From Phycisphaeraceae bacterium (lineage in GTDB: Bacteria; Planctomycetota; Phycisphaerae; Phycisphaerales; UBA1924): 64,000 nucleotides of DNA. The stretch lies in the NCBI GenBank assembly GCA_020639235.1, contig JACKHC010000001.1, forward strand, positions 1,860,001 through 1,924,000, given 5' to 3'. Numbering within the stretch: the stretch's first letter is position 1; each line of letters opens with the position of its first letter. Below the pieces are notes generated by a model that did not search any database, was not told the origin of the DNA, and saw only the letters and a list, made by a program, of their open reading frames with translations. Positions 41,038 through 49,187 of this stretch are shown here, one piece after another. Both the position numbers and the translations under genes were made by a program.

Positions 41038-41802
41038 ATGACCCGTCCGCCAGATCCGATGCGGATCGACATTCTCACGCTGTTCCCCGAGGTGTTCGAG
41101 CCGGTGTTGTCGGCGAGCATCACGGGTCGAGCGCGTGCGGCGGGTCTGGTGGAGTGGTTTGCGACGGATATCAGGAGGTACGCGGACAACAAGCACAACA
41201 AGGTCGACGACCGCCCCTTCGGGGGCGGGCCCGGCATGGTGATGATGTGCCAGCCGTTGTGGGACTGCGTCGCGGATGTGGAGTCGCGAGATGATCGGAA
41301 GGCGACACGCATTCTGCTGACCCCCCAGGGCGAGCCGCTGAGCCAGAGGATTGCGGAGGAACTCGCGACGCATGCGCGGCTCCTGATGATCTGCGGGCAC
41401 TACGAGGGGATCGACGAGCGCGTGATCGAACGCCTCGCCCCGCGGGAGATCAGCATCGGCGACTTTGTGGTGAGCGGCGGCGAGATCCCCGCGATGCTGC
41501 TGGTGGACGCGGTGACAAGATTGCTGCCCGGGGCACTCGGGCACGAAGCGAGCGCGGCGGAGGACAGTTTCAAGGAGTGGGGGGAGTCGGGAAACCGGCT
41601 GCTAGACTGCCCGCACTACACCCGGCCTCGGGTGTGGGAAGGGATGGAGGTCCCCGAGGTGCTGGTCGGCGGCGACCACGGCAAGGTGGACCGGTGGCGG
41701 ATGGAACAGATGATTGCGCGGACGCGGGCGAGACGCCCCGATCTGCTGAACGAGACGAACGACGAAGAGAAGCGAGACGAGCCATGTCAACGCAACTGCT
41801 GA
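41038..41802 (+). CDS. trmD: tRNA (guanine-N1)-methyltransferase TrmD
   Basis: 254 residues from the ATG at 41038; the ATG at 41059 (MRIDILTLFPEVF) is the family-typical start and may be the real one. TrmD methylates G37 of tRNAs reading CUN, CCN and CGG. The knot region is clear: GGGPGMVM, LTPQGEPLSQ, ICGHYEGIDERV, EISIGDFVVSGGE, and AMLLVDAVTRLLPG. It follows rpsP by 19 bases and its last 19 bases overlap the start of rplS. rimM, commonly between rpsP and trmD, is absent here. Confidence 0.96.
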   Translation: MTRPPDPMRIDILTLFPEVFEPVLSASITGRARAAGLVEWFATDIRRYADNKHNKVDDRPFGGGPGMVMMCQPLWDCVADVESRDDRKATRILLTPQGEPLSQRIAEELATHARLLMICGHYEGIDERVIERLAPREISIGDFVVSGGEIPAMLLVDAVTRLLPGALGHEASAAEDSFKEWGESGNRLLDCPHYTRPRVWEGMEVPEVLVGGDHGKVDRWRMEQMIARTRARRPDLLNETNDEEKRDEPCQRNC

Positions 41803-42176
41803 TTGAGTCCCTGAACACTGAGGCCCTGAAGAACGACATCCCCAAGATGGATGTGGGCGACACGATCAACGTGCACTGCCGGATCGTGGAAGGCGACAAG
41901 GAGCGCATCCAGGTGTTCCAGGGTGTGCTGATCTCGTGGAAGGGACGCGGGATCAACGAGATGATCCGTGTGCGCCGCATCGTGAACGATGAGGGCGTGG
42001 AGCGTGTATTCCCGTTGCATTCGCCGCGGATCGCGAAGTTCGAGGTCGTGCGTCGGGCCGATGCCCGTCGGGCGAAGCTGTACTTCCTGCGTGACCGCGT
42101 CGGGCGCAGCCGTCGTCTGCGTGACCGCCGGCGTGCGATGGAGCATGTCAAGGGCGAGATGACTGTTCAGCAGTAA
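41784..42176 (+). CDS. rplS: 50S ribosomal protein L19
   Basis: 130 residues from the ATG at 41784, just inside the end of trmD. Conserved L19 residues include PKMDVGDTINVHCRIVEGDK, RIQVFQGVLISWKG, TVRRI-like IRVRRIVNDEGVERVFPLHSP and KLYFLRDRVGRSRRLRDRR. L19 sits at the 30S-50S interface. A hairpin with a T-run ends the operon. Confidence 0.97.
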   Translation: MSTQLLIESLNTEALKNDIPKMDVGDTINVHCRIVEGDKERIQVFQGVLISWKGRGINEMIRVRRIVNDEGVERVFPLHSPRIAKFEVVRRADARRAKLYFLRDRVGRSRRLRDRRRAMEHVKGEMTVQQ

Positions 42177-42202
42177 GCCCCCCCTCAACTTGGACGAAAG
42201 CG

Positions 42203-42233
42203 ACACCCTGCGCTGTGAAGCGTGGGGTGTTTC
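42203..42233. terminator. Terminator after rplS
   Basis: ACACCC and CGC pair with GCG and GGGTGT around TGTGAA, with a 2x2 internal loop, then TTTC. It separates rplS from the convergent FG-GAP gene and could act on both. Confidence 0.7.
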
Positions 42234-42236
42234 TAG

Positions 42237-43724
42237 TTACTGGCAGACATTGCCCCAGTTGGCGAGGACGACATTCAGGTCGTCGACATCGACAACGCCG
42301 TCGTTGTTGGCGAGATCGCGTGGGTCTCCTTGGCCGACCGATGTCCCCCACGCGCTGAGTATGGCATTGAGATCGTCGACATCGACAGTCTGGTCGTCAT
42401 TGACATCGCCGGTGCAGAGAGGGGGTGACATCATGCTGACGAAAACGCGTGCTTTGCCTTTGCTGAAAACGCCACTGAAATCAAACGGGATGCCGACGAC
42501 GAGGTCATCGTATCCGTCATCATTCACATCACCCGCTCCAGTGACAGAGTAGCCCAATTGATCAGAAGAGTTATCGCCGCTGAAAGTGTAGAGTTCAGAG
42601 CCGTCGAGACCTGAGTAGACGCGGGCAATGCCGCTACTCATTCCGTTATTGTCGTCAAATGGAGCACCTGCAATGAAATCGTCATACCCGTCGTTGTTGA
42701 TGTCGCCCGCTCGGGATACAGAGTAGCCCAATTCATCTATTGAGTTGTCGCCATTGACGGTATAGAGGATGGCCCCGTCGAACCCGGAATACACGCGTGC
42801 GCTACCGCTAGCAGCGCCGTTGTTATCGTCAAAGTAGGCCCCCGCGACGAGGTCGTCATAGCCGTCATTGTTGACATCGCCCGCCCCTGAAACGGAGTTT
42901 CCCAATCGATCCCCTGCGCTATCGCCATCAAAAGTATAGAGGATGGATCCGTCGAATCCGGAATAAACTCGGGCGCTTCCACTTAAGTCACCGTTATTAT
43001 CATCACCCACTATTCCAACAAAGAGATCGTCGTAGCCGTCGTTGTTGACATCGCCGGCCAGAGATACACTACCACCTAGCGCATCGTCGGCATTATCGCC
43101 ATTGAATGTATACAGAATCGAGCCGTCGAACCCGGAGAAGACGCGGGCGCTACCACTACCACTCGCGTTATTGTCGTCGCCTGCGGCACCTACAATTAGG
43201 TCGTCGTAGCCGTCATTGTTCACATCGCCCCCGCCAGACACGGAATTCCCGAAGAAATCCTGCGGGCTATCGCCATTGAAAGTGTACAGGACTGATCCGT
43301 CAATACCCGAGTAGACTCGGGCCATACCGCTCTGTGTGCCGTTGTTTCCGTCGCTTGGGGCCCCGATGATTAGATCGTCAAAGCCGTCGTTGTTGACATC
43401 ACCAGCGCCCGACACGGATCTACCGAAGAAATCCTGCGCATCGTCGCCATCAAATATGTGAAGAATTGAGCCATCGAAGCCGGAATAGACACGAGCGTAT
43501 CCAATACTTGTCTGGCCCTTATCCATCCCCGGAGCGCCAATTATGTAGTCGCTATAGCCGTCGTTGTTGACATCGCCCGCTCCAGAGACAGAGAACCCCA
43601 GCCGATCGCCAGAGTTATCGCCGTTGAATGTGTATAGCGGAACATGTGTGATTTGGGCGTTTGCGATTGTAGCAAATGCGAGTGAAGCGGAAAGATGGAT
43701 GATGTACGGCAGGCGGCGATTCAT
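42237..43724 (-). CDS. Exported seven-repeat FG-GAP protein with double dockerin-like tail
   Basis: 495 residues, AGGAG ahead of the ATG. Signal peptide MNRRLPYIIHLSASLAFATIANA. Seven regular 58-residue repeats, such as SVSGAGDVNNDGYDDLIVGA followed by SGSARVYSGFDGSILYTFNGD, form a predicted seven-bladed calcium-binding propeller. The C-terminus has two dockerin loops: GDVNDDQTVDVDDLNAILSAWG and NNDGVVDVDDLNVVLANWG. The repeats are nearly identical to each other, more so than in the protein at 27965, which suggests recent expansion or gene conversion. The DNA is less GC-rich than its neighbours. Extracellular or surface location is inferred. Confidence 0.9.
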   Translation of the reverse strand: MNRRLPYIIHLSASLAFATIANAQITHVPLYTFNGDNSGDRLGFSVSGAGDVNNDGYSDYIIGAPGMDKGQTSIGYARVYSGFDGSILHIFDGDDAQDFFGRSVSGAGDVNNDGFDDLIIGAPSDGNNGTQSGMARVYSGIDGSVLYTFNGDSPQDFFGNSVSGGGDVNNDGYDDLIVGAAGDDNNASGSGSARVFSGFDGSILYTFNGDNADDALGGSVSLAGDVNNDGYDDLFVGIVGDDNNGDLSGSARVYSGFDGSILYTFDGDSAGDRLGNSVSGAGDVNNDGYDDLVAGAYFDDNNGAASGSARVYSGFDGAILYTVNGDNSIDELGYSVSRAGDINNDGYDDFIAGAPFDDNNGMSSGIARVYSGLDGSELYTFSGDNSSDQLGYSVTGAGDVNDDGYDDLVVGIPFDFSGVFSKGKARVFVSMMSPPLCTGDVNDDQTVDVDDLNAILSAWGTSVGQGDPRDLANNDGVVDVDDLNVVLANWGNVCQ

Positions 43725-43880
43725 CTGTGGGGGCTCCTAGATCGAAGCGTGGTTGATTAGCGTGGCCATCGTAGACGAGTTTTGGAGAGCATCAAGAGAC
43801 AGCAATTGAAAACCGGAAGATTGAGGGAGGGCGCGGGTGGCCGCGGAGAGCGGCATCCACATCGGGTATATCCCCCCTCG

Positions 43881-43976
43881 CCCCCTACCCGTGGGAGGGG
43901 GACTGGTGGCCCGCCCCCCATCCGTCACTCGCTTTGCTCGTGCCGCCTTCTCCCCCCCGGAGGGGAGAAGGAGCAT
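43881..43976 (-). repeat. Dispersed hairpin repeat, copy downstream of ccsA
   Basis: CCATCCGTCACTCGCTTTGC then CCTTCTCCCCCCCGGAGGGGAGAAGG (arms quoted together; loop CCCGG-like) repeats the layout of 29731-29843, including the ending GGAGC(C)AT that touches the stop codon of the minus-strand gene. It probably terminates ccsA transcription. Upstream, 43725-43880 holds no gene. Confidence 0.65.
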
Positions 43977-43979
43977 TGA

Positions 43980-45737
43980 TCACGCATACGAGTGCAGTCC
44001 CGAGATGATGAAGTTGATGACGATCCAGTTGAAGAGCATGACGGCGCAGCCGGCGACGGCGAGGATGGCGGTCCAGAAGCCCTTGTCGCGGACCTTCAGG
44101 CGGACATGCACGAGGATCAGGAAGATGAGGAAGGTGTTGAGCGCGAAGACTTCCTTGGGGTCCCAGCCCCACGGGCGGCCCCAGGAGTGGTCGGCCCAGA
44201 TCGCGCCCATGATGAGCCCCGCCCAGAGCATGACGAAAGCGAGTTCCATGAGGATCATGGTGGCGCCGTCGAGGACCTCGGAGAGTGTGGTTTTGTGTCG
44301 GTCGTGGTGATCAGCACCCGAGGCGTGCATAAGTGCTGCGGCTCCGCCGGCGCGCGCATAGGCGTGGTCGGTGGTGAAGAGCCGGCGTGCGAGGTAGAGC
44401 AGCGCGGTGACGGACGCCATGAAGATGAGCGCGTAGGACGCGATGATGACATTAGTGTGGATGTAGAGCCAGATGTCATTGAGGACCGGCATGCGGTTGG
44501 TGATGTTGGCGTCGAGCTGGGGGATGTACTTGGCGGCCATGATGGCGCAGGAGGCGCCGACGGCGCCGGTGAGCGCGAACATGTTGCGCATGGGGGAGCG
44601 GCGGGCGATGAGTTCGAAGCCGATGGCCAGGAGCGCGCCGAACCAGAATGCGGTGGTGACGGCCTCGAACATGTTGGAGTTGGGCCATCGTCCCGAGACA
44701 TACCAGCGGAGGATGAGTGCCGCGGTCTGGAGGAGAAAGGCGATGGTGAAGACGGAGAGGCCGAGGATGCGTGCGGCTTTCCACTTGTAGATGACGCCCC
44801 CGAGCAGAAAGACCGAGGCGAGTAGGTAGACGAGCCAGACCCAGAGGAAGCCCTTGTTCTTGAAGTACATGCTCTCGAAGGAGAGTTTCCGGGTGGAGGG
44901 ATAGGCGTCGGGGTTGATGGTGGCGAGGGGGGCGCAGAAGTCGGCGAGCGCGCGGTTGGCGGCGTCGGCGTCGAGGTTGCGCCATGCTTTTTCGAAGTCG
45001 GCCCAGTTGGTGCGCAGGGCGGAGCGGAGGGAAGTGTCGAAGCCGGATTCGGTGAGCGCGAGGCCGCCTTGCTGGGCGTTGTCCTCCCAGAGCGCATCGA
45101 CGGAGAACCACGGGGCGTCGGGGTTGGTGGGGTGTGGGATGAGTTTGAGCCGGGCGGCGAGTTCGGCGTGGTTCTTGAGGAAGACGGCGGAGTCGATCTG
45201 ATTGACGAATTTGGCGGTGCGGATGAGGTCGGCGCGGCGGGACTCGAAGAATGCGATGGATGCGGGGTGGCGGAGGAGCGACTCGGAGACGAGGCCGGTC
45301 TTGAGGATGGTGTTCTGGCGTGCGTCCTCGAGTGGGACGCTCGCGCCGAGGAGGGTCTTGATGAACTCCAGGCGCATGGTTTTGTTCTTGATGTAGATGA
45401 TGTCGGCGGTCTGGTAGATCTCGGGGCGGATCATCATGTCGAGGTAGAGGAAGTCGTAGTTGAACCCTCCCCCGTCGACATCCTGATGGCCGGTGATCAT
45501 GCCGACGATCTCGTGGGCCATGGAGTCGAAGGATTTGATGCGGCCTTCGGTCTGGACGGCTGCGCGGTCGAGGGGTGAGAGGTCGAGCTGCGATGCGAAC
45601 TCGCGGAGGACATCGCCCGCGCGGCGGGTGTCGGCGTCGGCGATTTTGGGCGCGGGGGGGATGCTCATGCCGTGCTGGGCGAGCGCGGGTGCGGTGAGGG
45701 CAAGCAGCGTGATGATGAGTGTTGTGATTCGCTTCAT
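43980..45737 (-). CDS. ccsA: Cytochrome c maturation protein CcsA with long N-terminal domain
   Basis: 585 residues from the ATG at 45737, which overlaps the resB stop (ATGA). Signal peptide MKRITTLIITLLALTAPALA. About residues 25-290 are a soluble extracytoplasmic domain, not part of ordinary CcsA. From about 295 come eight or so helices with the tryptophan-rich heme-handling motif WGRPWGWDPKE and conserved histidines (IHTNVIIASYAL; DHSWGRP; LHSYA). CcsA with ResB exports and attaches heme to apocytochrome c in system II. The N-terminal domain is of unknown role. Confidence 0.9.
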   Translation of the reverse strand: MKRITTLIITLLALTAPALAQHGMSIPPAPKIADADTRRAGDVLREFASQLDLSPLDRAAVQTEGRIKSFDSMAHEIVGMITGHQDVDGGGFNYDFLYLDMMIRPEIYQTADIIYIKNKTMRLEFIKTLLGASVPLEDARQNTILKTGLVSESLLRHPASIAFFESRRADLIRTAKFVNQIDSAVFLKNHAELAARLKLIPHPTNPDAPWFSVDALWEDNAQQGGLALTESGFDTSLRSALRTNWADFEKAWRNLDADAANRALADFCAPLATINPDAYPSTRKLSFESMYFKNKGFLWVWLVYLLASVFLLGGVIYKWKAARILGLSVFTIAFLLQTAALILRWYVSGRWPNSNMFEAVTTAFWFGALLAIGFELIARRSPMRNMFALTGAVGASCAIMAAKYIPQLDANITNRMPVLNDIWLYIHTNVIIASYALIFMASVTALLYLARRLFTTDHAYARAGGAAALMHASGADHHDRHKTTLSEVLDGATMILMELAFVMLWAGLIMGAIWADHSWGRPWGWDPKEVFALNTFLIFLILVHVRLKVRDKGFWTAILAVAGCAVMLFNWIVINFIISGLHSYA

Positions 45738-48184
45738 GACTCGGCTCCTTGGGGAGCGGCTTGCAATCGTTGCTTTGCGATGTCGCCGAAGTCGCCTCGG
45801 GCGACGGCGGCGCGGACCTTGTCGGCGCGTCGGCGTTTGATGATGGGCTTGAAGTAGAAGGCGTAGATCATGCCGGCGACGGAGATGGCCGACCCGATGA
45901 GTTGGAGGACGACGCCGTGGCGGTTGCCGACTCCCAGCCCGGTGAATGTGAGGCCGGTGGTTTGCCGTTGCTGGTTGGGTGCGTCCCAGAATGACTGGAA
46001 GTACCAGTAGCCGCCGAAGGGCTTGGGGTTGTTGACGGCGACGGTGCGCTTCTCGGAGAACTCGCCGTCGCGCTGGAAGGCGACATGGGAGACCCAGTCG
46101 CGGACGCTTGCGGCGGAGCCGGAGAAGCCGCCGACATGGGTGAGGAGTTCGAAGTCTTCGAGGATGACGGGCGCGGGGAGGTCCATGCGCCGGCGCGCGA
46201 TGGCGATGTCGAAAACGCGTCCGTCGGAGAGGGTGAAGCGGGCGGGGGGTGTGCCGGAGACGAGGCGCTGCTGCGTCTCGTCGTCGAGGATGTAGCGGTC
46301 GAAGGTGAGCCACTGCGTATGGGTTGTGGCGGCGTCCTGGATCTCGACGCGGAGCATGGTGGCGGCGCGGGACTCATCGGTGTTGGTGTCGCGACGTTCG
46401 AAGGGGACGATGATCGGTTTGGACTCGACGCGCGCATCGGGCATGTAGCGCTGGACGGTGAGGGTGAGCGCATCCTGAATTTTGACGGATGCGCCGGAGT
46501 GGAGGGGCAGGCCATCGGGGAGGTCGATGAGGCGGCCGATGGCGCGGAGGCCGACATCGGCGGGGCCGGCGACGAGGGTGAGGGGCGGGATGCCGGGGTC
46601 GAAGAGTGTGTTGATTTCGGTTGAGGGCTCGACCTTTTTGGGCATTTCGGCGCCGGGTTCGAGGACGAAGTCCTGCGTTTCGCCGATGACGCCCGAGGCG
46701 AGCATGGGGACCCAGCGCGAGAAGACGCGGTCGGGCGTGCGGATGTCGATGAGCGCGCCGATGTCGGGCTCGTGGTTGATGACCTGGCGGAAGCGGACGG
46801 CGTATCCCGTTTCACCCACAGCGACGAAGTCGGGGGGCGTGGTCTGGTTGTTGAGATCGTCGAGATTGAGTTCGAGCGTGTCGCCCGACTCGGGGATGTG
46901 GACGATGAGGCGCTGCGACTCGCGGGCGGAGAGGTCGCGGATCTCGTCGAGGGAGGCGACGGTGCGCAACTCGATGTTGCCCTGGAGCGCGGTGCGCTGT
47001 TCGGGGTCGGAGGCGACGAGTTGGACGGGGCGCTCGGGGTTGCCCTCGGTTGCGAGCGTGAAGTTGACGACGGGGTTGCGTGCATCGGGCGAGGTGCCGG
47101 GCACGAACTGGCTCTGCATGTGCGCGTAGCGGAGGTGGGCGGTGATGCGTGCTGTGGCGTTGGTGAGCGGGTCGGCTTCGTCGGCTTTGCGTGTTTCCAG
47201 GAAGAGGCGCTGGGTGCGCCATTTGCCCATGAGTTCCTCGGGGATCCAGATGTCGCGCGGGTTGTCGATGTAGTCGTTGTAGCGGGGGAGTCCGGGGAGG
47301 GGGCGCTGGTGCCAGCGGCCGGGAACATCGTTGACGACCTCGCGGACATACATCACGGCGCTGTCCTTGACCCAGAAATACTGCTGCGGATCGGGGACGA
47401 GGGAGAGCTTGATGTTCTCATCGAAGAGGACGCGGCCCTCGAACTCGGGGAGGGTCTTGACGCGCTTGGGTCCTTCGGCGGAGGGGACGAGGTCCTGGGT
47501 GAGTTGCGGGTAGCCGTCGAGGAGTTGGCGGAAGAACGTGCCGGTGGGCGTGGTGCAGACGACTGTGATCGCGAATGCGGTTTTGCCTTCGAAGCCGGGG
47601 GAGATGATGGGCCAGTTGGGGTCCATCATGGCGACGCGGAAGGAGTAGTTGCCTTCGGGCGTGCGGAACTCGCCGCCGCTGCCGGAGAGCGCGGCGAACT
47701 GCTGGGGTTCCTGTCCGGGGATTTCGACCTGGATGCGCCAGCGGAAGACGGGCGTGTCGCCTTCGACCTTGGCGGCGAAGTACCAGACGCTCGAGAGCGC
47801 GAGGATGATGATTCCCAGGTGGATGAGCCAGACGCCCAGGTTGACGGCGTTGAGCCGGATGCGGCGGACGGTGACGACGCTCATGTTGAGGCAGAGGAGC
47901 GCGATGAGCGCGATGAAGACGGGGGTGTTGAACCACTCGTATTCGGTCATCTCGAAGGGGCGCCACTTGCGGATGAAGTCGTGTTTGACGGCGAAGCCGT
48001 CAACGAACGATGGGTAGAGGATGCCGGCGGAGCCGACGGTGCAATAGATGAAGATGAGCACCATGAGCACGATGCCGAAGCGGACGCTCGTGAAGAGGTC
48101 GAGGAGCCAGCGCAGGGGATTGAAGGAGCGCGGCGGCGCGTCGGCGGGGGCTGGCGCGGGTGGGGCGACTTCGTGCTCCGTCAT
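45734..48184 (-). CDS. resB: ResB-like cytochrome c biogenesis protein, enlarged
   Basis: 816 residues. Three N-terminal helices (FGIVLMVLIFIYCTVGSAGI; VFIALIALLCLNMSVV; LGVWLIHLGIIILALSSVWYFA) and one near the C-terminus (VVLQLIGSAISVAGMIYAFYF) flank a periplasmic region of about 600 residues, much longer than in Bacillus ResB. SVRFGIVLMVLIF and GGYWYFQSFWDAPNQQRQTTG match the family; the latter lies near the haem delivery end. It works with CcsA, whose gene follows in coupled fashion. Cytochromes c served are not in the window. Confidence 0.85.
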   Translation of the reverse strand: MTEHEVAPPAPAPADAPPRSFNPLRWLLDLFTSVRFGIVLMVLIFIYCTVGSAGILYPSFVDGFAVKHDFIRKWRPFEMTEYEWFNTPVFIALIALLCLNMSVVTVRRIRLNAVNLGVWLIHLGIIILALSSVWYFAAKVEGDTPVFRWRIQVEIPGQEPQQFAALSGSGGEFRTPEGNYSFRVAMMDPNWPIISPGFEGKTAFAITVVCTTPTGTFFRQLLDGYPQLTQDLVPSAEGPKRVKTLPEFEGRVLFDENIKLSLVPDPQQYFWVKDSAVMYVREVVNDVPGRWHQRPLPGLPRYNDYIDNPRDIWIPEELMGKWRTQRLFLETRKADEADPLTNATARITAHLRYAHMQSQFVPGTSPDARNPVVNFTLATEGNPERPVQLVASDPEQRTALQGNIELRTVASLDEIRDLSARESQRLIVHIPESGDTLELNLDDLNNQTTPPDFVAVGETGYAVRFRQVINHEPDIGALIDIRTPDRVFSRWVPMLASGVIGETQDFVLEPGAEMPKKVEPSTEINTLFDPGIPPLTLVAGPADVGLRAIGRLIDLPDGLPLHSGASVKIQDALTLTVQRYMPDARVESKPIIVPFERRDTNTDESRAATMLRVEIQDAATTHTQWLTFDRYILDDETQQRLVSGTPPARFTLSDGRVFDIAIARRRMDLPAPVILEDFELLTHVGGFSGSAASVRDWVSHVAFQRDGEFSEKRTVAVNNPKPFGGYWYFQSFWDAPNQQRQTTGLTFTGLGVGNRHGVVLQLIGSAISVAGMIYAFYFKPIIKRRRADKVRAAVARGDFGDIAKQRLQAAPQGAES

Positions 48185-48303
48185 CGGGGCGGGTCTCCGG
48201 GATGGGTCTTGGAGGACACTATCGGGGGCATGATGGTATGCCGACCGGGGGCGTTTGGCGTCGGGAACGGCCTTCCAGATGCGGTGCGGGTAGAATGTGT
48301 GCG

Positions 48304-49161
48304 ATGAGTTCCAATGACCAACATCGGGCGAAGGGGGAGCCGGTCACGATTCGGACGCTGCGGCGGATGGCGCGCGCCGGTGAGCCGTTCGCGTGCCTGA
48401 CCTGCTACGACGCGACGACGGCGCGGATTCTCGAGTCGGCGGGCGTGCATGTGCTGCTGGTCGGGGACACGGCCGCGGAGATGATTCTGGGGTACGACTC
48501 GACGATCCATATGCCGCTGGAGGTGGCGATCGCGTTGACGGCGGGGGTGAAGCGGGGCGCGCCGGGGGCCTTTGTGATGGGCGATATGCCGTTCATGTCG
48601 TACCAGGCGAGCGCGGACGACGCGGTGCGGAACGCGGGTCGTTTTTTGACCGAGGGTCTGGCGGACATTGTGAAACTCGAGGGGGATGCGTCATTTGCGC
48701 CGCTCGTGAAGCGGATGACGCGGAGCGGGATTCCGGTGTGCGGGCATGTGGGGTGCAGGCCGCAGTCGGTGAAGTTGTCGGGGGGGTATCAGTCCACGGG
48801 GCGGACGGCGGAGACGGCGCGGACGATCGTTGAGGATGCGGAGGCGCTGGCCGAGGCGGGTTGCACGATGCTCCTGGTGGAGGCGGTGCCGGGTGAGATC
48901 GCGGACCGGATCATGGAGCGGACGCCGGGGATTCCGTTGATCGGGATCGGGGCGGGGTCGAGTTGCCACGGGCAGATACTGGTCCTCCAGGACCTTCTCG
49001 GACTCACGCACTGGCAGCCGGGGTTTGCGACGCCTGTGGCTTCGATGGGTCAGGAGATCGAGCGAGCGGCGAGGGTGTGGATTGAGCGGGTGTCACGCCG
49101 CGGAGTGACCGATCATCGGTATGAGATGAAGGCGGGGGAGTCGGACAAACTGCGGGCGTGA
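48304..49161 (+). CDS. panB: 3-methyl-2-oxobutanoate hydroxymethyltransferase
   Basis: 285 residues from the ATG at 48304 (MSSNDQHRAKGEPVTIRTLR). PanB makes ketopantoate from 2-oxoisovalerate and 5,10-methylene-THF in pantothenate/CoA synthesis. Signature residues: CYDATTARILESAGVHVLLVGD, MGYDST-like LGYDSTIHMPLEVAI, DMPFMSY, KLEGDASFAPLVKRM, HVGCRPQSV and GIGAGSSCHGQILVLQDLLG. The next gene follows after 26 bases. Confidence 0.97.
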   Translation: MSSNDQHRAKGEPVTIRTLRRMARAGEPFACLTCYDATTARILESAGVHVLLVGDTAAEMILGYDSTIHMPLEVAIALTAGVKRGAPGAFVMGDMPFMSYQASADDAVRNAGRFLTEGLADIVKLEGDASFAPLVKRMTRSGIPVCGHVGCRPQSVKLSGGYQSTGRTAETARTIVEDAEALAEAGCTMLLVEAVPGEIADRIMERTPGIPLIGIGAGSSCHGQILVLQDLLGLTHWQPGFATPVASMGQEIERAARVWIERVSRRGVTDHRYEMKAGESDKLRA

Positions 49162-49187
49162 CCCGCGATTCCAAGGGGAGCGATTGC

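Noticed and set aside
42237..43724. Regular DNA repeats of about 174 bases, possible CRISPR-like array
   Set aside because: They encode the FG-GAP protein repeats in frame; there are no short direct repeats with unique spacers and no cas genes.
45738..46313. N-terminal extension of ccsA to 46313
   Set aside because: The extra 192 codons translate to Arg/His/Pro-rich text inside resB; the ATG at 45737 has a signal peptide and the standard ATGA coupling.
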